From Bacteroidales bacterium (GTDB lineage Bacteria; Bacteroidota; Bacteroidia; Bacteroidales; UBA932), in the NCBI GenBank assembly GCA_017962705.1, contig JAGCUV010000105.1, positions 1 through 56,335 of the forward strand: 56,335 nucleotides of DNA, written 5' to 3'. A program made the position numbers and the translations under genes. Under the pieces are notes generated by a model that saw only the letters and a program-made list of their open reading frames with translations, was not told where the DNA came from and made no database searches. Numbering within the stretch: the stretch's first letter is position 1; every line of letters begins with the position of its first letter. Shown here one piece after another: positions 45,831 through 54,418 of this stretch.

Positions 45831-46904
45831 ATGGAAACGGACGGATTTTTGTTGTTTTTGACCTCGGAACGATCGCTGTGTTTGCTCTTTTCCGGCCTGG
45901 TATTCATTATGCTGGTGTATTTGCTTTTCAAGTTGGAAGGCTCTGCCTCCACCCATCTTTGGTTCCCCCTTTTAAAAATGGTGGTGATGATGGCCGCCAT
46001 TATCCAATCAGTCCTGCTCTTGGTGCTGACCTATTCGAGGATCTCCTTTCTGACCGCCTTGTTGATGATTTCGTTGCTGGTTTTAATATTGCGCCCGGAC
46101 TATGTTCATCATTCCCCGCCCTTCCTGTTCCTGACATTTGCGGGTATTACATCTTTTCCCATTGTGGCTTTCTACGCGCGGCCCGATATGATGGTGGCCC
46201 TGGCTTTTTCTTTTTTGCTGGTGTCTTCGACAGTAGAATATGGGGCTGCGGCTTGGTTTTTCGCCCATAAAACCGCGGATGTGCGTCTGACACAAGTGTC
46301 GGTGATGGTGGAGACACAAGGTTTCAAGTTTGTTTCCGTTTCTCTTTATACCATTGCTTTGCTGGGCTGGTACCTGGGTTGGTCGTCGGTGGGTTTGGTC
46401 GCGCTGGTCATTTTTGTGTTGTATGCTTCCTTTCTGGTGTGGTTGTGCTGTCTGAGCCCCGGCCAATTCTTCCATCCCATCCCGATGGAGCGCCTGCGTC
46501 GGGAAATCCTCAAGAATTTCGGGGTGGAAATCCTGTTGGGTATGGAAAAAGACAGCAGCGGACAGGGCATCTATCAACGCTTGTGCTATTATTTTGAAAA
46601 GGAGAAGCCATTCCTGGATCCGGATTTGACCATCGGAGAAGTGTCGCGCACCCTGTTTACCAACAAAGTCTATCTGGGGAAAGCGATCAAACATTATGCG
46701 CATCTCAACTTCCCCCGTTTTGTCAATCGCTATCGGGTGCACCATGCCCAAACCCTTTTTAAGGCCAATCACAATCTTAAAATCACGCAGTTGTTCCTAA
46801 TGTCCGGATTCAAGACCAAAGCGACTTTTGATGCAGCTTTCCATCTCGAAAACGGGGAAAGCCCAAAAGAGTGGTGTGATTTTGTGCGCACAAAAAGCAA
46901 ATAA
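45831..46904 (+). CDS. Membrane-embedded AraC-family regulator
   Basis: A 357-residue protein with about seven membrane segments (roughly 14-33, 44-66, 71-87, 97-114, 118-145, 168-184 and 186-207) followed by a cytoplasmic AraC-type double helix-turn-helix (about 247-353). The DNA-binding part shows DLTIGEVSRTLFTNKVYLGKAI, FVNRYRVHHAQTLF, and MSGFKTKATFDAAFH with SPKEW, which is the AraC signature. There is no sizeable extracytoplasmic sensor domain, so any signal would be sensed within or at the membrane. Bacteroidota carry several such 7TM-HTH proteins. Target genes are unknown. Confidence 0.85.
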   Translation: METDGFLLFLTSERSLCLLFSGLVFIMLVYLLFKLEGSASTHLWFPLLKMVVMMAAIIQSVLLLVLTYSRISFLTALLMISLLVLILRPDYVHHSPPFLFLTFAGITSFPIVAFYARPDMMVALAFSFLLVSSTVEYGAAAWFFAHKTADVRLTQVSVMVETQGFKFVSVSLYTIALLGWYLGWSSVGLVALVIFVLYASFLVWLCCLSPGQFFHPIPMERLRREILKNFGVEILLGMEKDSSGQGIYQRLCYYFEKEKPFLDPDLTIGEVSRTLFTNKVYLGKAIKHYAHLNFPRFVNRYRVHHAQTLFKANHNLKITQLFLMSGFKTKATFDAAFHLENGESPKEWCDFVRTKSK

Positions 46905-46908
46905 TTTT

Positions 46909-46916
46909 TATCTTTG
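46909..46916 (+). promoter_or_regulatory. Bacteroidota -7 element of ettA
   Basis: TATCTTTG, 26 bases before the ATG at 46943; a TTTG at 46881 is slightly too far (24 bases) for a standard -33. Confidence 0.5.
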
Positions 46917-46942
46917 TCATTGTATCGGTCAATTTTGAATTT

Positions 46943-48619
46943 ATGGCAGACGAAAAGATTATTTTCTCGATGAACGGAGTGGGGAAGGTGCTTCCTCACA
47001 ACAATAAGGTCATTCTTAAGGACATTTATCTTTCCTTTTTCTACGGGGCCAAAATCGGCATCATCGGTCTGAACGGCTCCGGTAAGTCCACGCTGATGAA
47101 AATCATTGCCGGGGTAGAGAAATCCTATCAGGGCGAAGTGGTATGGGCGCCCGGCTATAGCGTGGGTTATCTGGAGCAGGAGCCGCAGATGGACCCGGAC
47201 AAGACGGTGCTGGAAGTGGTTCAGGAGGGCGTGCAGGAGGTGATGGACCTGCTCAAGGAGTACGAGGAGGTCAACTTGAAGTTCTGCGAGCCGATGTCGG
47301 ATGACGAGATGACAGCGTTGATTGAGCGGCAGGGAGAACTCACCGAGAAAATTGAGCATTGCGATGGTTGGGAGATTGATGCCAAACTGGAGCGTGCGAT
47401 GGACGCCTTACAGTGTCCGCCTTCCGAAGCCAAGGTCTCGACTTTGAGCGGAGGCGAGCGTCGCCGGGTGGCCTTGTGCCGCCTGCTGCTTCGCCAGCCC
47501 GATGTTCTCTTGCTCGACGAGCCGACCAACCACCTCGACACCGAGAGCGTGCAGTGGCTGGAAGCCCATTTGCAGCAATACAAGGGTACGGTTATCGCCG
47601 TCACCCACGACCGTTATTTCCTCGACAATGTGGCCGGATGGATTCTGGAGCTGGACAGGGGCGAAGGGATTCCCTGGAAGGGGAATTATTCTTCCTGGCT
47701 CGACCAGAAAACCAAGCGCCTGGCTCAAGAGGAGAAGCAGGAGAGCAAGCGCCGCAAGACCCTCGAACGGGAGTTAGAGTGGGTGCGGATGGCCCCCATG
47801 GCCCGTCAGGCCAAGAGCAAGGCTCGTCTGGGCGCGTACGAAAAGCTGGCCAACGAGGACTCGCTGCAGAAAGAACAGAACTTGGAAATCTATATCCCCA
47901 ACGGCCCCCGTCTGGGCGACAAGGTCATCTCTTTCAGCGGGGTGTCCAAGAGTTATGGAGACAAGTTGCTCTATGAGAACCTGTCCTTCGTGCTTCCGCC
48001 GGCCGGCATCGTGGGTGTCATCGGCCCCAACGGCGCAGGCAAAACGACGCTGTTCCGCCTGATTATGGGACTGGAGAAGCCTGATACGGGGTCGATCGAC
48101 ATCGGACCTACGGTCAAAATCGCCTATGTGGACCAGCAGCACAAGAGCATCGATCCGGACAAGACGGTCTATGAGACCATTGCGGAGAATTCCGAGTTCG
48201 TGCGTCTGGGCAACCGTGAGGTCAATGCCCGGGCCTATGTGTCCCGCTTCAACTTTTCCGGAGCGGACCAGGAAAAACTCTGCGGCATTCTCTCCGGCGG
48301 TGAGCGCAACCGCCTGCATCTGGCCCTGACTTTGAAGGACGAGGGCAATGTCCTGTTGCTGGATGAGCCGACCAACGATGTGGATGTCAACACCATCCGG
48401 GCCCTGGAAGAAGGTCTGGAGCGTTTCGCGGGCTGTGCCGTTGTCATTTCCCACGATCGCTGGTTCCTCGACCGCATCTGCACGCATATTCTCGCTTTCG
48501 AGGGTGATTCGCAGGTCTATTTCTTCGAAGGGACCTACACCGAATACGAGGCGAACAAGAAGATGCGTCTGGGTGCCGATGCGACTCCCAAGCGTTTCAA
48601 ATATAAAAAATTGATGTAG
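46943..48619 (+). CDS. ettA: ABC-F translational throttle EttA
   Basis: A 558-residue ABC-F ATPase without membrane segments. It has two nucleotide-binding domains: Walker A GLNGSGKST and GPNGAGKTT, signatures LSGGERRRVALCRLL and LSGGERNRLHLAL, and Walker B with DEPTNHLD and DEPTNDVD. The length, the arm inserted in domain 1 and the linker with PMARQAKSKARLGAYEKL fit EttA, which binds the ribosomal E site and gates the first peptide bond according to ATP level. An antibiotic-resistance ABC-F is less likely given the length and linker. A membrane-protein gene follows after 25 bases. Confidence 0.92.
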   Translation: MADEKIIFSMNGVGKVLPHNNKVILKDIYLSFFYGAKIGIIGLNGSGKSTLMKIIAGVEKSYQGEVVWAPGYSVGYLEQEPQMDPDKTVLEVVQEGVQEVMDLLKEYEEVNLKFCEPMSDDEMTALIERQGELTEKIEHCDGWEIDAKLERAMDALQCPPSEAKVSTLSGGERRRVALCRLLLRQPDVLLLDEPTNHLDTESVQWLEAHLQQYKGTVIAVTHDRYFLDNVAGWILELDRGEGIPWKGNYSSWLDQKTKRLAQEEKQESKRRKTLERELEWVRMAPMARQAKSKARLGAYEKLANEDSLQKEQNLEIYIPNGPRLGDKVISFSGVSKSYGDKLLYENLSFVLPPAGIVGVIGPNGAGKTTLFRLIMGLEKPDTGSIDIGPTVKIAYVDQQHKSIDPDKTVYETIAENSEFVRLGNREVNARAYVSRFNFSGADQEKLCGILSGGERNRLHLALTLKDEGNVLLLDEPTNDVDVNTIRALEEGLERFAGCAVVISHDRWFLDRICTHILAFEGDSQVYFFEGTYTEYEANKKMRLGADATPKRFKYKKLM

Positions 48620-48644
48620 TTGAGCCGCAGGCTTTCGATTGATT

Positions 48645-49127
48645 ATGAATAAGATTCTTAAATATGCCATCCGTTCCGTTAAGTATTTTGTCTATCTCGG
48701 GTGCTTTCTTGTGCTGGTGCTTTTCATCCTTTCTCGCCTGGGAATGGTCGAGTGGGATGTGAATGCGATGTTTGAAGACGGGGTGAAATCCGTCTGGAAA
48801 ATAGTGATTATGCTGGCGGCCATCGCCTTTATCTATCCCTATGTCGGCTTCCAGCGCAGGATGGCGATGCTTAGCGGCAGTTGGGCGGAGCGCCGGGACG
48901 AGATCGTTGCGGTCTTTGAAGAAAAGGGCTACAAGTTGCTTCGCGAGTCCGAAGAGGGGGCCGTTTTCCGCCGCCGTTCCGTCGTCCAGCGCCTCACCCG
49001 TATGTTCGAAGACGACATTGTTGTTACCCAGGCCTTCGGTGCCTTTGAACTCGAAGGCCTCCGCAAAGACATTGTCCGCATCGCCACTCGCCTCGAGCAC
49101 GAACTCGCCGGGAAGGAAGACGCCTAA
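48645..49127 (+). CDS. Small membrane protein, unknown function
   Basis: A 160-residue protein with two membrane segments (about residues 14-33, YFVYLGCFLVLVLFILSRLG, and 48-66, VWKIVIMLAAIAFIYPYVGF) and a charged cytoplasmic tail (about 70-160, VFEEKGYKLLRESEEGAVFRR). I recognise no named family, though similar proteins occur in this phylum. ATG 48645 is preferred to the TTG two codons earlier. The stop overlaps the convergent rnhB stop by four bases, which leaves no room for a terminator between them. Confidence 0.72.
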   Translation: MNKILKYAIRSVKYFVYLGCFLVLVLFILSRLGMVEWDVNAMFEDGVKSVWKIVIMLAAIAFIYPYVGFQRRMAMLSGSWAERRDEIVAVFEEKGYKLLRESEEGAVFRRRSVVQRLTRMFEDDIVVTQAFGAFELEGLRKDIVRIATRLEHELAGKEDA

Positions 49128-49741
49128 AATAGCGTGGGTTCGAGTTGTTTGAGGTGGAAGGATTTGCGGTGGTGGGGCGTGAAGCCGAACTGAAGGATGG
49201 CGGCGATGTGATCGGGGGTAGGGTAGCCCATATTGTGCTCCCAGCCGTATTGGGGATATTTCTTTGCCAGTTGCGTCATATATTCGTCCCGCCATGTCTT
49301 GGCGAGGACACTGGCTGCGGCGATGCTGGCGTAGGTGGCGTCTCCCTTGACGATACAGGCATAGGGGATTTTTTCTGCCATCGGATAAAAGCGGTTGCCG
49401 TCCACCAATAAAAATGCGGGCTTGACGCTCAGCTGCCGGACCGCGCGCTGCATTCCGGTGATGGAGGCCCGCAGGATGTTCAATTGGTCTATTTCTTCGG
49501 CGCTGACGGCTTCCACCGCCCAGGCGACGGCTTCTTTTTCGATGACTTCCCGCAACAGCTCCCGGTCTTTGCGTTTCATCTGTTTGGAGTCGTTCAATAA
49601 CGGGTGGTGAAAATCCGGGGGCAGGATGACCGCGGCGGCATACACCGGCCCGACGAGGGGCCCGCGACCGGCTTCATCCAATCCGGCTTCCACCCGGCCT
49701 TCCTGCATACAAGGGGACAGAGCAATGTTTTTGGGCTTCAT
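49124..49741 (-). CDS. rnhB: Ribonuclease HII
   Basis: A 205-residue RNase HII that cuts RNA in RNA-DNA hybrids, including single ribonucleotides in DNA. The signature is AGLDEAGRGPLVGPVYAAAV with the DE pair, then LNDSKQMKRKDRE, the third Asp in FLLVDGN, and the fourth near KGDATYASIAAASVLAK. ATG 49741 overlaps the stop of the 5'-nucleotidase gene (ATGA), which supports it over the longer open frame. Confidence 0.95.
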   Translation of the reverse strand: MKPKNIALSPCMQEGRVEAGLDEAGRGPLVGPVYAAAVILPPDFHHPLLNDSKQMKRKDRELLREVIEKEAVAWAVEAVSAEEIDQLNILRASITGMQRAVRQLSVKPAFLLVDGNRFYPMAEKIPYACIVKGDATYASIAAASVLAKTWRDEYMTQLAKKYPQYGWEHNMGYPTPDHIAAILQFGFTPHHRKSFHLKQLEPTLF

Positions 49742-51360
49742 TGGCTTTCTTTCGGGTCTGGCAAGATGCGTCCCTGCGGATGGGCATAGCGGGACGGCAC
49801 TTCGCCTTTGCACTCTTTTTCAAGATACCAGGCGACGAGGCGGCAGTCCGGGAGAGCCAGGTGTTTCAAAATGCGGCAGCTGCAAAGGGCTGTGTTTCCA
49901 TCGCCACCGCCCAGCATATATTCGCTGAGGGCGACGCTGTAATGACGTTTGTCGTCCAGGATTCGATAATGCCCGTCGGCATCGAGCACCTGAATGGTTG
50001 ACACCTGATAAGGCGGCCCTTCGGCACGACAGGAAATGGTATAGCGGAGACCGGAAACCTGGATGAAGCCGCCGCATTCCTCGGGATAGAGCTGGAGTCC
50101 GTTTGTGAGAAATTGGCGGATTTGATGCCCGGAGGCCGAAATGGTATAGACGGCATCGTGGTAGGGAAGGGCGTCAAACAGTTGGTGGTAGGTCAAGGTG
50201 CCGGCCGGAAGATTTTCCCGAAGGTTTCCGCCGTTGACCATCGCAATGTCCGCTCCGCTGGCTTGGCGCAATGCATCGGCCACGAAATCCCCCAAGTTGG
50301 TTTCCTGGTTACGGACCAGGCGCCGACCCCGTCCGTCATCGGCGAGCAGGCTGAACGAACTTTTTCCGACAACCCGGCTCAACAGGTTGTCTGTCAGCGT
50401 CTTGATGCTGTCCAACGTCGCCTGGACCTTCTCGCTGCGGTAGGGAATGTCTTCCAGGCGAACGGTCTCATGCGACATCTTGCCGTCGGGATAGATGATG
50501 AGTTTTCCGATATGGCTGAATTTGCTGCCGCATTGAACCAGCAAAACGGCTTTCCCGTTGGAGTCGTACAGGGTGTCACCGGGAATCAGGACGTGGTTGT
50601 GTCCGTCCAGGACGACATCGATTCCGTGCGTGGCGGCCACCATCGTCCGACTGTTCAAGGGCGTGTCCTTGCACGGACGGTCACCCAAATGTGACAGCAG
50701 AATGATATAATCCGCCCCCCGGGCCCGGACTTCGTCGATGCTTTGCTGCAGAATCTCCGCCAAACGGGTTTCCTCAAGGTCATAGTGATGCCGGCCTTTT
50801 TCATCACAGAAGGAAGAACTTTCCGAAAACACGGCCTGCGGGGTGGTCATTCCTATCCAACCGATGCGTTTACGTCCGGCTTGGCTGATGAAGCTGGCGG
50901 GGAAGATACGTTCAGGCCCTTTCTGTCCCGCCGTGTCGAGCTGCACCAGATTGGCGCATATCACCGGGCAACCTACACGATTGCCCTTCTGCATCCCGCC
51001 GTCCTGCCGGGTCTCCCCGCAAAACTCCATCAAACGCTCCATTCCGAAATCGAACTCGTGATTGCCGGGAATCATCACATCGTAGCGGACTTGTCGGATG
51101 ACCTCGACGGGGTATTCGCCCTTGGAAAGCGTGCCCATAGCCCCTCCTTGCAGAAAATCACCGGAAGAGGCCGTGAAGACCCAGGCCGTGTCGGCTGCCG
51201 CTATCGCATCCCGAAAGCCGGCTAAAGCAACATAGCCGTCCAGCGCGCAATGAGCGTCGTTTTCGTGTAAAATGACAATCGGTTTTTCATTTGTCATACA
51301 CGCGCTTGCCAGCATAAAAAGGCTCAGGACAGTGGTCGTAATACTTACAAAAAACTTCAT
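49738..51360 (-). CDS. 5'-nucleotidase/2',3'-cyclic phosphodiesterase-type lipoprotein
   Basis: A 540-residue metallophosphatase exported as a lipoprotein (Cys21 in ASAC). The N-terminal calcineurin-like domain has HENDAH, GDFLQG, PGNHEFDFG, LLSHLGD and DGHNH as the two-metal site; HENDAH replaces the usual HTNDxH. The C-terminal 5'-nucleotidase domain (about 340-510) has ETNLGDFVADAL and MVNGGNLRENLPAG. It would hydrolyse nucleotides in the periplasm or at the surface to salvage nucleosides and phosphate, which fits the nucleoside phosphorylase gene nearby. ATG 51360 is chosen because it gives a standard signal peptide. Coupled to rnhB. Confidence 0.9.
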   Translation of the reverse strand: MKFFVSITTTVLSLFMLASACMTNEKPIVILHENDAHCALDGYVALAGFRDAIAAADTAWVFTASSGDFLQGGAMGTLSKGEYPVEVIRQVRYDVMIPGNHEFDFGMERLMEFCGETRQDGGMQKGNRVGCPVICANLVQLDTAGQKGPERIFPASFISQAGRKRIGWIGMTTPQAVFSESSSFCDEKGRHHYDLEETRLAEILQQSIDEVRARGADYIILLSHLGDRPCKDTPLNSRTMVAATHGIDVVLDGHNHVLIPGDTLYDSNGKAVLLVQCGSKFSHIGKLIIYPDGKMSHETVRLEDIPYRSEKVQATLDSIKTLTDNLLSRVVGKSSFSLLADDGRGRRLVRNQETNLGDFVADALRQASGADIAMVNGGNLRENLPAGTLTYHQLFDALPYHDAVYTISASGHQIRQFLTNGLQLYPEECGGFIQVSGLRYTISCRAEGPPYQVSTIQVLDADGHYRILDDKRHYSVALSEYMLGGGDGNTALCSCRILKHLALPDCRLVAWYLEKECKGEVPSRYAHPQGRILPDPKESQ

Positions 51361-51378
51361 CTTGTCATGGATTATGCG

Positions 51379-51386
51379 CAAATTTA
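51379..51386 (-). promoter_or_regulatory. Bacteroidota -7 element of the 5'-nucleotidase gene
   Basis: On the minus strand TAAATTTG, 18 bases before the ATG at 51360; this supports that start. Confidence 0.5.
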
Positions 51387-51399
51387 CGTGAAAAAGAAT

Positions 51400-51407
51400 T
51401 AATTTTG
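51400..51407 (+). promoter_or_regulatory. Bacteroidota -7 element of the DUF389 gene
   Basis: TAATTTTG, 24 bases before the ATG at 51432; back to back with the nucleotidase promoter. Confidence 0.5.
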
Positions 51408-51431
51408 CACGTTTGTAATGAATATTTGACG

Positions 51432-52862
51432 ATGAAACAGGAAAATATTGTAATCAGTCCTTCCCGAATCATCCGGTTTTTTAAGGATTTGGTGAATATG
51501 AAAGGCGATTTGGCGCTGACGGATACGGCGGCGGCGATTCGCAAGAATGTTCCCTTCCGGGGCGCCAACGTTTTCATCTTGGCTTTCGCTATTGTGATAG
51601 CCTCTGTCGGCTTGAATGTCAACTCCATTCCGGTCATCATCGGTGCGATGCTCATTTCCCCGGTAATGGGACCGATCCTGGGCTTCGGGTTCGGCTTGGG
51701 AACCCTTGATCGTGATTTGGTGATCGATTCGCTCAAGAACCTCGCCATCATGGTGGGCATCAGCATTATGGCTTCCACCTTGTATTTCATGTTGAGCCCC
51801 CTCAGCCTGGAGAACCCGACAGAACTGCTGGCCCGTACCAATCCCACCATTTACGATGTACTGATTGCCTTTTTCGGCGGCCTGGCCGGGATTTTGGAAA
51901 ATTCTAGAAAGGGTAAGGGAACGGTGCTTTCCGGCGTGGCGATTGCCACCGCACTGATGCCGCCCCTCTGTACGGTCGGTTACGGTATTGCCATCTGGAA
52001 CTGGAGCTATGCCAGCGGGGCGTTCTATCTGTTTATCATCAATAGTATTTTCATCGCCCTGGCCACTTTCTTCGGAGTCAAGTACCTCAAATACCCCGCC
52101 GTGTCCGATTCCTTGGGCGGAAGATATCGGCTGAAGCCCGGCTGGGTGTCGTTTATTCTGGTGCTGATTATTGTTCCGAGCCTGGTTTCCGCCTTCAACA
52201 TTGTCAAGGAAAGCAATTTCAGAATCAATGCAAGCAAGGTCGTCGCGGAAAACAAGGCGCTGGGCAAAGGCTTCATCTACGACCACAAGGTCGATATGAC
52301 CACCAAGCCCGCCACCATCGAGCTGTATTTCGCGGGAGAATCCCTGACCCCGGCTGACAAGGAGCGCCTCTATGCCAGTGCAGAGAAATATGGCATCACC
52401 CGCTCGCAGCTCATCTTGAAGGACGATGCGTCCGTCAGCCGTGAGTTTATGTCGGAATCGGAAATCATCAAGAACATTACCGCCTCCAGCGAAAAGCAGC
52501 AGCGTGCGTTGGGAGATACCATCGTCCGGCTTCGGACCCGGCTGAATGCGTACGAGGCCAAAGAAATGCCCGTGGAGAGCATCGCCGAAGAGCTTTCGGC
52601 CCAGTATCCCGCCGTGTCCGGCCTGACCCTGACGCGCGGTTCTTCCTATAAGATGGAAGCGGCCGTATCGTCCGCGGATGGTACAACGACCGTCGCTGAC
52701 TCCTTGGCCATGCCTCTTCAGCCCGTTCTCGCCGACAAAGATGCCGTCGTAGCCCTGGTCCGGCTGAACGCCCCGCTGCAAGCGGGCGAACAAGACCGCA
52801 TCAGCCGCTGGCTGGCCGCCCGGCTGAAAGTCGCGAAAGTGCAGTTGCTGATTGTTGAGTAG
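51432..52862 (+). CDS. DUF389 membrane protein
   Basis: A 476-residue protein with about six membrane segments between residues 40 and 250 (ANVFILAFAIVIASVGLNVN, PVIIGAMLISPVMGPILGFG, LAIMVGISIMASTLYFML, FFGGLAGILENSRKGKGTVLSGVAIATALMP region, FYLFIINSIFIALATFFG, WVSFILVLIIVPSLVSAFN). NSIPVIIGAMLISPVMGPI and ATALMPPLC are DUF389 hallmarks. The C-terminal half (about 250-476) is a soluble alpha/beta domain, probably periplasmic. The biochemical role of DUF389 proteins is not established. It converges on the nucleoside phosphorylase gene, 14 bases away. Confidence 0.9.
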   Translation: MKQENIVISPSRIIRFFKDLVNMKGDLALTDTAAAIRKNVPFRGANVFILAFAIVIASVGLNVNSIPVIIGAMLISPVMGPILGFGFGLGTLDRDLVIDSLKNLAIMVGISIMASTLYFMLSPLSLENPTELLARTNPTIYDVLIAFFGGLAGILENSRKGKGTVLSGVAIATALMPPLCTVGYGIAIWNWSYASGAFYLFIINSIFIALATFFGVKYLKYPAVSDSLGGRYRLKPGWVSFILVLIIVPSLVSAFNIVKESNFRINASKVVAENKALGKGFIYDHKVDMTTKPATIELYFAGESLTPADKERLYASAEKYGITRSQLILKDDASVSREFMSESEIIKNITASSEKQQRALGDTIVRLRTRLNAYEAKEMPVESIAEELSAQYPAVSGLTLTRGSSYKMEAAVSSADGTTTVADSLAMPLQPVLADKDAVVALVRLNAPLQAGEQDRISRWLAARLKVAKVQLLIVE

Positions 52863-52876
52863 GGAGGAATTCCGCC

Positions 52877-53747
52877 CTATACCTTTTCCAAAGCAAATTC
52901 GACGAGTTCCTTCATCCGGCTCTTGTAGTCGGGAAAGGCTTCTTTCCGATGCCGGTTGGCGATGGCGCAGCAGATGGTGCCTGCGTTGTGGCCGAGCAGG
53001 CCGCCCAATCCCGCGATGGCCGAGCTTTCCATTTCTATGTTGGTGATGCGATGGCCTTCGTAAGAGAATGATTCGAACTTTTCTACCAGTCCGGGGATTG
53101 ACGGAGCCAGGCGGACGCTACGGCCCTGCGGCCCGTAAAAGCCCGGAGCGGAGACGGTCATCCCCATCCGGATCCGTACCGCGGAAGCGCGAGGTCATCT
53201 CTTCGCCCGCTTTGACAAAATAAGGGGAGGCGAGGCCGTCTTTCCAGCCGCAATGAGCCTTGAATGCCGCTTCATAGTCTTTCAGCATCAGCTTTTCTCC
53301 ATCTTTGTACCAGGCCAGCAGCCCGTCGCAGCCGATGGAAATCTCCGAATAGATGAACGCACCGAGGGGGATGTCGGGCTGGACGGCGCCGCAAGTGCCG
53401 ATGCGCAGGAGGTTCAGCGTCTTTTTCTGCTGCTTGATTTCCCGCGTGGCAAAATCAACGTTGGCCAGGGCGTCGAGCTCGGCCATCACGATATCGACCG
53501 TGTCGGTGCCGATGCCCGTAGACTGCACCGTGATGCGTTTCCCCTTGTAGGTTCCGGTCGTGGAGAAGAACTCCCGGTTCTCGCGATGGGATTCGACGCT
53601 GTCGAAAAAGGCCGAAACGAGGGCGACGCGGCTGGGATCTCCCACAAGAATGATGTTCTCCGCCAGTTCTTCGGGAAGCAGGTGGAGGTGAAATACGGTG
53701 CCGTCCGGGTTGATGATGAGTTCGGATTCGGGGATGCGCATAAACAT
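52877..53747 (-). pseudogene. Nucleoside (uridine) phosphorylase, frameshifted
   Basis: Two frames make up one PNP/UDP-family phosphorylase of about 290 residues. The 5' frame has LVGDPSRVAL (phosphate site), QSTGIGTDTVDIVMAELDAL and RIGTCGAVQPDIPLGAF, and loses similarity after EEMTSRFRG. The 3' frame resumes with MTVSAPGFYGPQGR and carries NIEMESSAIAGLGGLL (ribose-binding Glu pair). The break lies at about 53160-53180, in GGTACGGATCCGGATGGGG, a short repetitive GGAT run. An in vivo frameshift and a sequencing or assembly error are both possible. ATG 53747 or 53741 starts it. Intact, it would cleave uridine or related nucleosides with phosphate. Confidence 0.85.
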
Positions 53748-53824
53748 GAAAATCGTTTGAATGGTTGTCTGCCCAAAGTTCGCAATATTTCCCGAAATTT
53801 CCATCCTCTTTGCGGAAAAAATCT

Positions 53825-53832
53825 TATTTTTG
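53825..53832 (+). promoter_or_regulatory. Bacteroidota -7 element of the DUF4293 gene
   Basis: TATTTTTG, 20 bases before the ATG at 53853. Confidence 0.5.
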
Positions 53833-53852
53833 TACGTTTAACGATATCGATT

Positions 53853-54311
53853 ATGTGGCAAAGATTTCAGACACTGTTTTTGGGAATGGCCGTCGCGTTG
53901 ACTTTTTCTCTCTTTTGGGTAGATGTAGCGCGCATTATAGGGCCGGGAGGAGCCGTTGAACCCATCGGGTTTTGCGATCGTTCGCTCTATTTGTATCTGG
54001 TACTGGCCTGTCTTGTTGCCGGTTTGGCCTCCCTTTTTACCTACAAATGGCGGATTTTGCAGATGCGCCTGTGCGTGATTACCGCTTTGCTGAACCTGGG
54101 TTTACAGGGGGTGGTGGCCTACGATTTTTTCTTCCGTCGGCCGGATTCGATGATTTTTCTCATTCCCGCCGTCTTTCCGCTCGTGTGCGTGATTCTGGAT
54201 TTGCTGGCCGTTCGTAATATCTTTTTGGACGAAGCGATGGTGCGTTCCAGTTATCGCTTGCGTCAGGGGGCCCGTCGTCGGCACAAGGAGCGCCGCAAGC
54301 TGCGCGGGTAG
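53853..54311 (+). CDS. DUF4293 family membrane protein
   Basis: A 152-residue protein with four membrane segments: about residues 6-24 (QTLFLGMAVALTFSLFWVDV), 45-63 (LYLYLVLACLVAGLASLFTY), 72-92 and 98-118. It ends in a strongly basic tail (RLRQGARRRHKERRKLRG). The start MWQRFQTLFL and the four-helix layout match DUF4293, a family restricted to Bacteroidota as far as I know, with no known function. The long open frame extending upstream is on the other strand's gene and is not part of it. Confidence 0.8.
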   Translation: MWQRFQTLFLGMAVALTFSLFWVDVARIIGPGGAVEPIGFCDRSLYLYLVLACLVAGLASLFTYKWRILQMRLCVITALLNLGLQGVVAYDFFFRRPDSMIFLIPAVFPLVCVILDLLAVRNIFLDEAMVRSSYRLRQGARRRHKERRKLRG

Positions 54312-54339
54312 ATATTTTCGCCTCGGGAATGCAAAATTA

Positions 54340-54371
54340 TTTGCATTTCTCTTGGCTTGCTCGTATCTTTG
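54340..54371 (+). promoter_or_regulatory. Promoter of fabF
   Basis: TTTG (54340-54343), 20-base spacer, TATCTTTG (54364-54371): a full consensus match. Transcription would start near 54378, which excludes the upstream part of the open frame from the protein. Confidence 0.78.
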
Positions 54372-54418
54372 TCAAATTGAAATTTAATTCTCTGCACATG
54401 GCAGAGTGCCTCAAGATT

